Assembly: GCF_900106645.1 (NCBI RefSeq)
Contig: NZ_FNMV01000004.1
Span: forward strand, 186,001 to 250,000
Origin: Flavobacterium degerlachei
GTDB taxonomy: Bacteria; Bacteroidota; Bacteroidia; Flavobacteriales; Flavobacteriaceae
Direction: 5' to 3'
Length of the DNA stretch: 64,000 nt
Below the pieces are notes generated by a model. It saw only the letters and a program-made list of their open reading frames with translations. It was not told the DNA's origin and made no database searches. A program made the position numbers and the translations under genes. Below are positions 6,949 through 15,664 of the stretch, one piece after another (the stretch's first letter is position 1; each line of letters begins with the position of its first letter).

Positions 6949-8526
6949 ATGCCTCAAGAACATCTATTACAAGTATCTCCAGAAATAGCCGCAAATGAAT
7001 TGTTGCTACAAGATTACCTTGGAAAATTACTGAAAATTTCCCCAAAGGAAATTCAGCATGTTTCCATATTAAAACGCTCCATTGATGCTCGTCAGAAAGC
7101 AATAAAAATCAATTTGAAAGTGGCTGTTTATTTGAAAGGAGAACCTTTTCAGGAGAGAAAGCTGGAAATTCCAGATTACCCCAATGTTGCTAATGCACAA
7201 GAGGTGATTGTTGTGGGCGCTGGTCCTGCAGGACTTTTTGCTGCTTTACAATTAATCGAATTGGGCTTGAAGCCAATAGTAATTGAACGTGGAAAAGAGG
7301 TGCGTGGTCGTCGTCGCGATTTGAAGGCAATCAATGTGGATCATATTGTTAATGAGGATTCCAACTATTGTTTTGGAGAAGGTGGAGCAGGAACTTATTC
7401 TGATGGGAAATTATATACCCGTTCTAAAAAAAGAGGCGATGTAACTAGAATTCTAGAGTTACTAGTCGCTTATGGTGCAACACCAGATATATTAGTGGAG
7501 GCACATCCGCATATTGGGACCAATAAATTGCCTCAAATTATTCAAGATATTCGTGAAAAAATTATCGAATGTGGTGGGCAAGTATTGTTTGAGACCAGAG
7601 TTACTGATATTTTAGTCAAAAATAATGAAGTGGAGGGAATTGTAACCCAGAACGGAACGACTATTCTTGCGAACAAATTAATTTTGGCCACAGGACATTC
7701 TGCCAGAGATATTTTTGAGCTATTGGATCGCAAACAGATATTTATTGAGGCGAAAGCATTTGCTTTAGGCGTTAGAGCTGAGCATCCGCAATCTTTGATT
7801 GACAGTATTCAATACAGCTGCGATTATCGCGGAGAACTTTTACCGCCCGCTCCTTATAGTATAGTGAAGCAAGTAGGAGGAAGAGGAATGTATTCTTTTT
7901 GTATGTGTCCCGGAGGTGTAATTGCCCCTTGTGCAACTAGTCCTGGCGAAGTAGTGACTAACGGTTGGTCTCCATCAAAAAGAGATCAAGCTACTGCTAA
8001 TTCTGGAATTGTTATCGAACTGAAATTGGAAGATTTTAAGCCTTTTGCCAAATTTGGTGCGTTGGCTGGAATGGAATTCCAAAAAAGTATCGAGCAAAAA
8101 GCATGGCATTTGGCAGGAGAAACTCAAAAAGTTCCTGCACAACGAATGATTGATTTTACTCAAAGTAGAGTTTCTTCTGAAATTCCCAAAACATCATACG
8201 TTCCCGGTACTACTTCAGTAGAAATGGGACAAGTTTTTCCTGGTTTTCTAACTCAAATATTGCGTGAAGGATTCTCCGAATTTGGAAAATCAATGAAGGG
8301 GTATTTGACAAATGAAGCCATATTACATGCTCCAGAATCTAGAACATCATCGCCAGTTCGTATTCCGAGAGATGCTATATCATACGAACATCTTCAAATT
8401 AAAGGATTGTATCCTTGCGGAGAAGGTGCAGGTTATGCAGGAGGAATTATATCTGCAGCTATTGACGGTGAAAAATGCGCTTTAATGATTGGAGAAAGCC
8501 TAAATAAAAAAACCTCGAATCTTTAA
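6949..8526 (+). CDS. Uncharacterised FAD-dependent dehydrogenase (COG2509 type)
   Basis: A 525-residue soluble flavoprotein. After an 80-residue N-terminal alpha/beta domain comes the dinucleotide-binding motif VIVVGAGPAGLFAAL (GxGxxG at 90-95). It is followed by RGKEVRGRR, the family motif GEGGAGTYSDGKLYTRSKKRG (about 144-164), a second Rossmann-associated motif ATGHSARD, and a C-terminal FAD motif GLYPCGEGAGYAGGI. This combination is the COG2509 family of uncharacterised FAD-dependent dehydrogenases; neither substrate nor partner is known. It is transcribed alone, convergent with the quinone oxidoreductase gene. Its last codons carry one arm of the terminator of that neighbour. Confidence 0.88.
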   Translation: MPQEHLLQVSPEIAANELLLQDYLGKLLKISPKEIQHVSILKRSIDARQKAIKINLKVAVYLKGEPFQERKLEIPDYPNVANAQEVIVVGAGPAGLFAALQLIELGLKPIVIERGKEVRGRRRDLKAINVDHIVNEDSNYCFGEGGAGTYSDGKLYTRSKKRGDVTRILELLVAYGATPDILVEAHPHIGTNKLPQIIQDIREKIIECGGQVLFETRVTDILVKNNEVEGIVTQNGTTILANKLILATGHSARDIFELLDRKQIFIEAKAFALGVRAEHPQSLIDSIQYSCDYRGELLPPAPYSIVKQVGGRGMYSFCMCPGGVIAPCATSPGEVVTNGWSPSKRDQATANSGIVIELKLEDFKPFAKFGALAGMEFQKSIEQKAWHLAGETQKVPAQRMIDFTQSRVSSEIPKTSYVPGTTSVEMGQVFPGFLTQILREGFSEFGKSMKGYLTNEAILHAPESRTSSPVRIPRDAISYEHLQIKGLYPCGEGAGYAGGIISAAIDGEKCALMIGESLNKKTSNL

Positions 8527-8538
8527 AGAGTCGAGGTT
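8511..8538 (-). terminator. Terminator for the quinone oxidoreductase gene, inside the end of the FAD gene
   Basis: AACCTCGA (8511-8518) pairs with TCGAGGTT (8531-8538). On the minus strand the hairpin is followed by a T-run (complement of the A-run 8503-8510). The TAA of the plus-strand gene (8524-8526) is in the loop. Confidence 0.65.
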
Positions 8539-8562
8539 TGGTATAGAATGAAAAAATCCTAT

Positions 8563-9519
8563 TTAAGGGATGAGAATTATTTTTCCGGTGCTTTTTCTGC
8601 TTTCCAGATATTCGTGCGCTTTTTTTTCTTCCGAAAGTTTAAAGATAGTTGGATCTGCGATTGTAATTTTATTAGTGCTTATCCAGTCAAACAACTGATG
8701 TGCTCTTTTGATGCGTTCCTCCTTTGATGTCAGGTAACTCCATAAATCACCACCAGTAAGTGTTTTTGAAGTGTCCATTAACATTCTTGGGTTAATGAAA
8801 TCAGGATCTCCGCCTGCCATACCAAAGAACACAACTTGTCCGCAATTCTTAGTTACTTCAAAACTATCGCTTAAAGTACTACCAACACTGTCATAAACAA
8901 CATCAACACCATTTGGACTAAAAGATAAAACCTGATTTTTCCAGTCTTCTGAATACAAAAAAACTTTATCTGCTCCGTTTTTTAGTGCCATTTCAGCCTT
9001 GCTTGCTGATGAGGTAAGTCCTATTACTGTCGCACCCAAAAGCTTGCTTATTTGAGTCAAAAATGAACCAACTCCTCCAGCCGAAGCATGTATTAATACT
9101 GTTTCGCCTTTTTGAGTTTTATGACTGTCAGTTGCTAAGTAATGTGCCGTTAGTCCTTGTAATAATATTGTCGCAGCTGTTTCAAAACTGATTGTGTCCG
9201 GTAAAGGAATTACTTTCGAAAGAGGAACGGCTACTAATTCAGCATTGGCAAGGGGGACATCGGCAAATGCGATTCGGTCGCCAATTTTAAATTCGCTATT
9301 GTTTGAGTTGACTACAACTCCAGCGCCTTCGTATCCTGCAATAAATGGAGGGTTTCCCACTAAGTGATAATTTCCTTTTCGGCGGTATACATCAGCAAAG
9401 TTTAAGCCGATGGCTCGCATCTCGACTAATATCTCATCCTCTTTTAATACTGGATTGTGTACGTCTATATATTCAAGAACATCTGAATCGCCAAATGCAG
9501 AAAAGGTAAGTGCTTTCAT
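8563..9519 (-). CDS. Zinc-independent quinone oxidoreductase (MDR family)
   Basis: A 318-residue medium-chain dehydrogenase/reductase. The N-terminal GroES-like domain contains EMRAIGLNFADVYRRKGNY and AGYEGAGVV, the quinone-oxidoreductase signature; the zinc-ligand Cys of alcohol dehydrogenases is absent. The NADPH fold begins at VLIHASAGGVGSFLTQISKLLGA (about residues 136-158). The likely reaction is NADPH-dependent one- or two-electron reduction of quinones or other enones; the real substrate is unknown. It is monocistronic, ending at the 8511-8538 terminator. A 119-base spacer separates it from the hybrid kinase gene downstream-coded on the same strand. Confidence 0.9.
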   Translation of the reverse strand: MKALTFSAFGDSDVLEYIDVHNPVLKEDEILVEMRAIGLNFADVYRRKGNYHLVGNPPFIAGYEGAGVVVNSNNSEFKIGDRIAFADVPLANAELVAVPLSKVIPLPDTISFETAATILLQGLTAHYLATDSHKTQKGETVLIHASAGGVGSFLTQISKLLGATVIGLTSSASKAEMALKNGADKVFLYSEDWKNQVLSFSPNGVDVVYDSVGSTLSDSFEVTKNCGQVVFFGMAGGDPDFINPRMLMDTSKTLTGGDLWSYLTSKEERIKRAHQLFDWISTNKITIADPTIFKLSEEKKAHEYLESRKSTGKIILIP

Positions 9520-9638
9520 TTATTTAAGTCTGTTTTAGAGTGCAAAGGACGGGAATATAAATACAGAATTGAGTTTTGATTCCCTACCATTTTTAATGAG
9601 CAATGAGAAAAATAGGGAAGGGCTACGTACTTATTTTA

Positions 9639-12116
9639 CTAAACTAGATTGATATGCTTATTGATTTTACTAAGTAATAATTTTTCATCAATCGGTTTAG
9701 AAATATAATCATTCATTCCAACGGCTTTGCATTTCGCTACATCTGCTGTAGTAACGTCAGCAGTTAGTGCAATAATTGGAATTTTAGATTCTAGCACTTC
9801 GCGTATGTACGAAGTAGCTTCAAATCCGTTCATTTCCGGCATTTGTAAATCCATTAAAATGATATCATAACTGTTGTTTTGGAATTTTTCAATTGCGATC
9901 TTACCATTATCTGCTACGTCAATATCGTATCCGAAATCTAATAAGATGATCTTCAATAAAAGCTGGTTCAAGGTCATGTCCTCTACGACCAAAACCTTTA
10001 CTCTTTCTGCCGTTGAGTCATTATTTATAAATGGAAGAATTGGGGAAATATCTTCTTTGATGTCTTCTTGAGACGAAGTTGGTTTTTCAAAACTCATAGT
10101 GAAGCCAAAGGTAGAGCCTTCTCCCTCTTCGCTGCTTGCAATGATTGATCCCCCTTGAAGTTCAACTAATTGTTTTACAATTGCAAGTCCTAATCCTGTT
10201 CCTCCATACGAGCTGGTGGTTCCTTTGGTAGCTTGTTCAAAATTATTGAAAATATGTGCTAGTCTGTCTTCTGGTACTCCAATTCCGGTGTCTGTTATTA
10301 AGAATTCAATAGTAACTCTCTCGCTATCTTCATCTAACAATGAAACTTTAACACTTATTCGCCCTTTAGAAGTGAATTTTATCGCATTACTCATTAAATT
10401 TAAAATAATCTGACGCAAACGCATCGGGTCTCCAATTAAAAATTTGGGAATCGACGGGTCACATTCCTGTATTAATTCTAAATTTTTTTCCTTCATTTTC
10501 TGTTCAAAAAGATGCAGAATTGTAGAAATGGACTTTGATAATTTAAAAGGCGCATTATCAAATGTCATCTTTCCAGCATCAACTTTAGCTATGTCTAAGA
10601 TGTCATTAATTAAAATTATCAATGCATCTCCAGATTCTTTAATAGCATTAATATATTCTGTTTGTGATTTATCTAATTGTGTTTTAAGTATTACGTTAGT
10701 AAATCCAATAATGGCATTCATGGGCGTCCTTATTTCATGACTCATGTTAGATAAAAATTGCTGTTTTGATTTTACTGCTTCTTCTGCAATTTTTGTTTTT
10801 AACTCTGCATTGATTTTTGATTCGACTAGTTCGTTTTTTGCTAATACCTGATTTGTTACATCGTAAGCAATTATGGTTACGCCTGAAATTGTTTCATCAG
10901 CTTCATAATACGGCTGGTAAACAAAATTAAAATAGGCGTCTCTTAATTCTCCATCATGAAGTATAGGTGCAAGAAGTTCATTTCCGTAAAAAGGAATACC
11001 AGTAGTAAAAACATTATCTAGCAATAAAGGAAATTCCTTATCTATTAGTTCAGGTAAAACATCATTAAATTTTTTACCTTCTACATTTTTGCCTTTACCC
11101 CACATTTCTTTGATGCTGTCATTTGCGAGTGAAACAACCATGTCTTTGCTTTTTAATATCGCTATTGCAAATGGGGATTGCAGTAGTACCATATTAAATC
11201 GCTTATTGCTGTCTTCTATCTCTTTCGATGCGTTCTTCTGTATTTCAATTCGTTTTTCGAACTCTTTTTTCTCTTTGTTTTGAAGGGCTATCGATAATCG
11301 CCTTACCTCAGAAACATCTTGAATTGCCAGTAAAATTGTTTTTTCATCATGTGTTTTTTGAAAAATATAATTCGCGCTAACTACAATTGTTTTTCTATCA
11401 AAACTTGAGGTATCACAGCTTATTTCTACTTTATGAAAATCTATCTTTTTGGAAAGCATTTTATCCAAGAGGTTGCGTAATTCAGGCAAGTCCCATCTGT
11501 TATTGTCTATGGCAAAGACAGATGCTCCTTCTATTTCTTCTTTGCTGATAGCATATTTTAGGCAAAATGAATTACTGGCAGATTTTATTTTAAGATCTTC
11601 ATTGAGGACCAGCATGGGTTCCATCATTGTAGCAATTATTTCTTCAGAGAAGCCGTAAGATTCCTCTAGTAATTTAATGCTCTTTTTTAATTTACTGTTG
11701 CTATACCGTAGCTTCTTGTTTTTGGTAATATCCTCAACAAGTAGCATTATATAGTTGATATTGTTGTTTGAGTCAAGGATAGGGGAGTTAATAGCCTTCC
11801 AATAACGTCTTTCAAAACCTCCTCCTTCTGATTCTGGCTTTTGAATGTCATATTTTATGATGTCAATTGTATCAGTTTTTTTTTTCAATAACACGCTATT
11901 TAGGGACATTCTCAAATTGCTAATGGAATACGATGTCTCTTCATTAGGGTTTTCAGGGAATACATCAAAAATGTTTTTATCTGTAATGTTTTCTCGTTTA
12001 GTCATAGTGACTTGTAGAAAATTATCAGTTGCGGCAACTACATTGAAATTAGTATCCAATACTATTGACAGGGATGGTGATTGCTTAAAAAAGTCGATGT
12101 AATCGTTACTGGTCAT
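9639..12116 (-). CDS. PAS-rich hybrid sensor histidine kinase
   Basis: 825 residues with no membrane segment, so a cytoplasmic sensor. Three PAS domains lie at about 1-135, 150-270 and 305-425 (the first two end in MLLVEDI and LLAIQDVSEVRRL). A coiled linker follows, then HisKA with the phosphoacceptor H460 (FLSNMSHEIRTPMNAIIGF), and HATPase_c (about 565-690; DTGIGVPEDRL, GGTGLGLAIVKQL). A receiver domain at about 705-825 has acid residues VVED, phosphoacceptor D756 (ILMDLQMPEMNG) and the switch Lys in YISKP. No DNA-binding output domain is present, so the signal must pass to another protein, perhaps through an Hpt carrier. The signal is unknown; redox or small ligands are common for PAS domains. 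No response regulator is adjacent. Confidence 0.93.
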   Translation of the reverse strand: MTSNDYIDFFKQSPSLSIVLDTNFNVVAATDNFLQVTMTKRENITDKNIFDVFPENPNEETSYSISNLRMSLNSVLLKKKTDTIDIIKYDIQKPESEGGGFERRYWKAINSPILDSNNNINYIMLLVEDITKNKKLRYSNSKLKKSIKLLEESYGFSEEIIATMMEPMLVLNEDLKIKSASNSFCLKYAISKEEIEGASVFAIDNNRWDLPELRNLLDKMLSKKIDFHKVEISCDTSSFDRKTIVVSANYIFQKTHDEKTILLAIQDVSEVRRLSIALQNKEKKEFEKRIEIQKNASKEIEDSNKRFNMVLLQSPFAIAILKSKDMVVSLANDSIKEMWGKGKNVEGKKFNDVLPELIDKEFPLLLDNVFTTGIPFYGNELLAPILHDGELRDAYFNFVYQPYYEADETISGVTIIAYDVTNQVLAKNELVESKINAELKTKIAEEAVKSKQQFLSNMSHEIRTPMNAIIGFTNVILKTQLDKSQTEYINAIKESGDALIILINDILDIAKVDAGKMTFDNAPFKLSKSISTILHLFEQKMKEKNLELIQECDPSIPKFLIGDPMRLRQIILNLMSNAIKFTSKGRISVKVSLLDEDSERVTIEFLITDTGIGVPEDRLAHIFNNFEQATKGTTSSYGGTGLGLAIVKQLVELQGGSIIASSEEGEGSTFGFTMSFEKPTSSQEDIKEDISPILPFINNDSTAERVKVLVVEDMTLNQLLLKIILLDFGYDIDVADNGKIAIEKFQNNSYDIILMDLQMPEMNGFEATSYIREVLESKIPIIALTADVTTADVAKCKAVGMNDYISKPIDEKLLLSKINKHINLV

Positions 12117-12499
12117 ATATCGATAGGAAATTAATGGTTGTATTTAATACTTTAAAAACCGTTACGCTTTTAAAATTTTATTATGTACGATTTATTCTAC
12201 TCCGTTGCAATTATGGTTCAAATATACACAAAAAAGCATTCGATTTTCACTTAACAAATTTCATTCCAAAAAACATTAATATTTTACGGTGGCAACTTGT
12301 AAATTGGGAATTATTTGTAATAAAAAAATATTTTTTTAAAGCGAAAAATTGGAGTTAAATTATTCGTATACAAATGTATGGGATGCTATTTGCGATAAGG
12401 AAGCAAGGAAGTAATTATTAGATAAAATGTATAAAATAAAGCAAAAAAATAAAATTAATTTGCTGCTTTAGCGGGAGATTGTTCTTTATGAGACCTTTT
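12117..12499. other. Non-coding spacer
   Basis: A 383-base, very AT-rich spacer between two minus-strand genes. It contains the -7 element of the hybrid kinase (12219-12226). A reading frame on the plus strand (12134-12358) has no recognisable motifs and an AT-driven composition, so I treat it as chance. Nothing else was seen. Confidence 0.5.
12219..12226 (-). promoter_or_regulatory. -7 element TATATTTG upstream of the hybrid kinase
   Basis: An exact TAnnTTTG match on the minus strand, with about a 95-base leader to the ATG at 12116. No -33 element at standard spacing. Confidence 0.4.
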
Positions 12500-12961
12500 T
12501 TATAATTTTAATCTCATATTAATTAGGTGCTTTTTGAACCCAACTTTTTTATAAGCTTTTATAGCTGAAGGATTGTCATTGTAAACGTCTAAACGGAGTT
12601 CATAGATGTCAAGTGACAGGCACCAGTTCTTAAGAGCTTCTATGATTTTTGAATTTACCCCTATACCTCTGTATTTTGGGTCGGTATACATAAAACCTAA
12701 GTACGCATATTTTTTATGGTTTAAATAGGGTTTTGCGGCTGCTATTCTCGCATAGCCGGAACCTACAATAACCGTGTCAATTTCGGCAACGAGGACTTCT
12801 ACGTCAGCGGCTAAAATCATTTTCTCAATGTCGTAATAATGAATTTTACCTTCTTTCAAAGTAGGGTCGTAGGGACGCTCTGCGGTGATAATCCCCTGTT
12901 CGAATTCGAGTAGTATATTAAGGTCTTCTAATTTAGCTTTTCGGATTTTTATTGGGCTCAT
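12500..12961 (-). CDS. GNAT family N-acetyltransferase
   Basis: A 153-residue single-domain GNAT enzyme. The acetyl-CoA motif A reads LGFMYTDPKYRGIGVNSKIIEALKNW (about residues 85-112), containing the R-G-I-G-V version of Q/RxxGxG/A. The terminal strand ELRLDVYNDNPSAIKAYKKVGFKK is the usual GNAT motif B. N-terminal IRKAKLEDLNILLEFE is the first strand and helix. It transfers acetyl from acetyl-CoA to an amine; the substrate cannot be told from sequence. It has its own promoter element at 12984-12991 and is divergent from idi. Confidence 0.88.
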   Translation of the reverse strand: MSPIKIRKAKLEDLNILLEFEQGIITAERPYDPTLKEGKIHYYDIEKMILAADVEVLVAEIDTVIVGSGYARIAAAKPYLNHKKYAYLGFMYTDPKYRGIGVNSKIIEALKNWCLSLDIYELRLDVYNDNPSAIKAYKKVGFKKHLINMRLKL

Positions 12962-12983
12962 TATTTGTGATGGTTTGGTTTGT

Positions 12984-12991
12984 CAAAAGTA
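12984..12991 (-). promoter_or_regulatory. -7 element TACTTTTG upstream of the GNAT gene
   Basis: An exact TAnnTTTG match on the minus strand, 22 bases before the ATG, giving a leader of only about 15-20 bases. Confidence 0.45.
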
Positions 12992-13104
12992 CGAAAGAAT
13001 CTTTGAATGGATTTATGCTATTCAATTCGAATATTCATAACAATTTTGGCATTCAACAAAAAGAAACAGATTGTTAAAGGCGTTTCTATTGTTTATCTTT
13101 TTTG

Positions 13105-13112
13105 TATTTTTG
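13105..13112 (+). promoter_or_regulatory. idi promoter -7 element TATTTTTG
   Basis: An exact TAnnTTTG match. The predicted start near 13118 is downstream of the upstream in-frame ATG at 13007, supporting ATG 13130 as the true idi start. Confidence 0.5.
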
Positions 13113-13129
13113 TGACGCTAAAAATAGAT

Positions 13130-13657
13130 ATGATAGAAGAAAACGTAATATTAGTTAATAAAGACGACGAGCAAATTGGATTGATGCCTAAATTAGAGGC
13201 GCATGAAAAAGCAGTGTTGCATCGTGCCTTTTCTGTTTTTGTTTTAAACAGTAATAATGAAATCATGTTGCAGCAAAGGGCGCATCATAAATACCATTCG
13301 CCATTGCTTTGGACTAACACTTGTTGCAGTCATCAACGGGAAGGTGAAACCAATATTCAAGCTGGAAGCCGAAGACTGTTTGAGGAAATGGGTTTTAAAA
13401 CTGATCTCAAAGAACTTTTTCATTTTATATACAAAGCTCCTTTTGATAATGGTTTGACAGAACACGAACTCGATCATGTGATGATTGGTTATTATAACGA
13501 AAAACCAGAAATCAATCCAGAGGAGGTCGAGGCTTGGAAATGGATGAATATTGAAGCCGTTAAAAGTGATATGTTATTACATCCGGAAATCTATACCGTA
13601 TGGTTTAAAATCATATTTGACGAGTTCTATCATTATTTGGAAGACCATAAAGTATAA
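13130..13657 (+). CDS. idi: Isopentenyl-diphosphate delta-isomerase, type I
   Basis: A 175-residue Nudix-fold enzyme that interconverts isopentenyl and dimethylallyl diphosphate for isoprenoids (quinones, carotenoids, undecaprenyl carrier). The active-site Cys is in NTCCSHQR (C65/C66). The Nudix-like helix is GSRRLFEEMGF (79-89), and the metal/substrate Glu and His are in EHELDHVMIGYY. The frame is open from 13007, but its first 41 residues are hydrophobic, unlike the family, and contain the -7 element, so I start at ATG 13130 (MIEENVILVN). It is followed after 44 bases by queD on the same strand, though there is no functional link. Confidence 0.93.
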   Translation: MIEENVILVNKDDEQIGLMPKLEAHEKAVLHRAFSVFVLNSNNEIMLQQRAHHKYHSPLLWTNTCCSHQREGETNIQAGSRRLFEEMGFKTDLKELFHFIYKAPFDNGLTEHELDHVMIGYYNEKPEINPEEVEAWKWMNIEAVKSDMLLHPEIYTVWFKIIFDEFYHYLEDHKV

Positions 13658-13701
13658 ATTATAGATCTAATATTTCAGAAATCTGATAAAAAGACATTAC
13701 A

Positions 13702-14112
13702 ATGAGAGTAACCATAAGTAGAAAAGCACATTTTAATGCGGCCCATCGACTGTATCGCAAGGATTGGACTTTCGAACAAAACGATACGGTTTTTGGCAAA
13801 TGTAATAATCCTAATTTCCACGGTCACAACTATGATTTGATTGTTAGTGTTACTGGCGAAATTGATCAGGAAACAGGATTTGTTATGGATGTCAAGATTT
13901 TGGCAGACCTAATCAAGGAAGAAGTGGAAAATAAATTTGATCATAAAAATCTAAATGTAGATGTTCCTGAATTTGAAAACCTAAATCCCACAGCCGAAAA
14001 TATTGTGGTGGTTATTTGGGATAAATTAAGAAAAAAAATCAAAAGTGAATTTGATTTAGAAGTAGTTCTTTATGAAACGCCTCGCAATTTTGTAACTTAT
14101 AAAGGAGAATAA
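13702..14112 (+). CDS. queD: 6-pyruvoyltetrahydropterin synthase / QueD family
   Basis: A 136-residue T-fold enzyme. The zinc ligands are H15 (FNAAHRL) and the HGHNY pair in FGKCNNPNFHGHNYDL. The catalytic Cys is in the same segment (GKCNN), and the Asp/His relay is in DHKNLNVDVPEF. The C-terminal LYETPRN binds the pterin. In bacteria this family mostly makes 6-carboxytetrahydropterin for queuosine; Bacteroidetes members annotated as 6-carboxytetrahydropterin synthase are the nearest class. Its stop overlaps the bcp ATG by one base. The exact product (QueD versus PTPS) is inference. Confidence 0.88.
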   Translation: MRVTISRKAHFNAAHRLYRKDWTFEQNDTVFGKCNNPNFHGHNYDLIVSVTGEIDQETGFVMDVKILADLIKEEVENKFDHKNLNVDVPEFENLNPTAENIVVVIWDKLRKKIKSEFDLEVVLYETPRNFVTYKGE

Positions 14113-14570
14113 TGGAATTGAAAGTAGGAGATAAAATCCCAAATTTCATCGCGAAAGATGGTAATGGGAATGATTTTGACAGTCAAGATTTTGTTGGAAA
14201 AAAACCTCTTGTCATTTATTTTTATCCAAAAGACAATACACCTGGTTGTACAACACAAGCATGTAGCTTTAGGGATCAATACGAAGATTTCAAAGATTTA
14301 GGTGCTGAGGTTATTGGTATCAGTAGTGATAGTTTTGAATCACATCAAAAATTTGCCACACAATACAAATTACCCTTTATTCTATTGTCAGATAGCGATA
14401 AGAAAATCAGAAAATTATTTGGCGTTCCATCTAATATGTTTGGTTTGTTGCCTGGAAGGGTAACTTACGTAGCAGATCGAAATGGGGAAATCCAAATGAT
14501 ATTTGATAGTATGATGGCTGGTAAACATATACCTAAAGCACTGGAGACTATTAAAAAATTAGCATTATAA
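14112..14570 (+). CDS. bcp: Thioredoxin-dependent thiol peroxidase (Bcp/PrxQ)
   Basis: A 152-residue peroxiredoxin. The peroxidatic Cys is C46 in NTPGCTTQACSF and the resolving Cys is C51, five residues later, which is the atypical two-Cys arrangement of Bcp. It reduces hydrogen peroxide and organic hydroperoxides using thioredoxin. It has no signal peptide, so it acts in the cytoplasm. It is translationally coupled to queD (TAATG) and has no promoter of its own in view. Confidence 0.95.
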   Translation: MELKVGDKIPNFIAKDGNGNDFDSQDFVGKKPLVIYFYPKDNTPGCTTQACSFRDQYEDFKDLGAEVIGISSDSFESHQKFATQYKLPFILLSDSDKKIRKLFGVPSNMFGLLPGRVTYVADRNGEIQMIFDSMMAGKHIPKALETIKKLAL

Positions 14571-14638
14571 ATTAATCATATATCAGCTGTTGTTTTGCAA
14601 AATTGTGAAATGCGTTTGCTGGAAATAAAAAAAAGACA

Positions 14639-15607
14639 ATGATGACAAAAGTGTATCCTTTACAGTTTGAGCCTATTTTAAAAGAAAGAATTTGGGGAGG
14701 CGAAAAGCTAAAAACAGTTCTTAATAAACCAATTACATCAAAAATTACTGGTGAAAGCTGGGAGTTGTCAACTGTTAAAGGTGATGTTAGTATTGTCGCT
14801 AATGGAGAACTAAAAGGAAAATCATTGATGGAAATCATTGATGATTCACCAAACGAGCTTTTAGGAACTGCTGTTTATGAAAGATTTGGAAAAGAGTTTC
14901 CTTTGCTTTTTAAATATTTAGATGCACGTGAAGATTTATCGATTCAAGTACATCCTAATGATGAATTAGCTAAGAAGCGTCATAATTCTTTTGGGAAGAC
15001 TGAAATGTGGTATATCATGCAGGCTGATGAGGATGCAAGAATCATTGTTGGTTTCAAGGAGAATTCAAATGCAAACGAGTATTTAGAAAATCTGAAGAAT
15101 AAAACGTTGCTTTCTATTTTGGATGATGTAAAGGTGAAAGAAGGTGATGTGTTTTTCCTAGAAACAGGAACTGTTCATGCTATTGGTGCGGGATTAGTTG
15201 TTGCCGAGATTCAGCAAACTTCTGATATTACCTATCGTTTATATGATTTTGATAGAGTGGATGCGGAAGGCAATACTAGAGAACTACATGTTGATTTGGC
15301 TCTTGAAGCAATCAATTATAATAAGGTAGATACTTATCGTACTTATGATAAGAAAATCAATCAATCAAATACGATTGTGGACTGTCCTTATTTTACCACT
15401 AATTTTATACCGTTAGAGGGTGCTGAGGCTGTTACCAAGAAAGGGGATAGCTTTACCGTTTATATGTGTATTGACGGAGAATTTGAGGTAGAACACAACG
15501 ATCTCACTTTTAAATATAAAAAAGGGGATACTATATTGATTCCTGCGGCAATGAGTAATTATGCGCTAAATGGAAAAGCTTCTATTTTAGAAATTTACAT
15601 TTCATAG
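14639..15607 (+). CDS. manA: Mannose-6-phosphate isomerase, class I (cupin)
   Basis: A 322-residue cupin. N-terminal FEPILKERIWGGEKL is the family opening. The zinc site includes IQVHPND (about residue 100) and ETGTVHAIGAGLVVAEIQQTSDITYRLYD (about 175-203). The C-terminal half, ending in GDTILIPAAMSNYAL, is a second, degenerate cupin. It interconverts fructose 6-phosphate and mannose 6-phosphate, feeding GDP-sugar synthesis for the envelope. Two adjacent ATGs (14639, 14642) are equally possible starts. It stands 69 bases after bcp and 57 bases before the small gene, which has its own promoter. Confidence 0.92.
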   Translation: MMTKVYPLQFEPILKERIWGGEKLKTVLNKPITSKITGESWELSTVKGDVSIVANGELKGKSLMEIIDDSPNELLGTAVYERFGKEFPLLFKYLDAREDLSIQVHPNDELAKKRHNSFGKTEMWYIMQADEDARIIVGFKENSNANEYLENLKNKTLLSILDDVKVKEGDVFFLETGTVHAIGAGLVVAEIQQTSDITYRLYDFDRVDAEGNTRELHVDLALEAINYNKVDTYRTYDKKINQSNTIVDCPYFTTNFIPLEGAEAVTKKGDSFTVYMCIDGEFEVEHNDLTFKYKKGDTILIPAAMSNYALNGKASILEIYIS

Positions 15608-15629
15608 CGAGTAATAGAAAGATTATATG

Positions 15630-15637
15630 TACTTTTG
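15630..15637 (+). promoter_or_regulatory. -7 element TACTTTTG before the 88-residue gene
   Basis: An exact TAnnTTTG match, 27 bases before the ATG at 15665. It overlaps an earlier in-frame TTG (15635), which therefore cannot be the start. Confidence 0.5.
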
Positions 15638-15664
15638 CAGACGCAAATTAAAATTAAAAATAAA

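Noticed and set aside
12134..12358. Plus-strand 74-residue frame upstream of the hybrid kinase
   Set aside because: AT-rich, no motif, covers the kinase promoter, and its peptide shows no family features.
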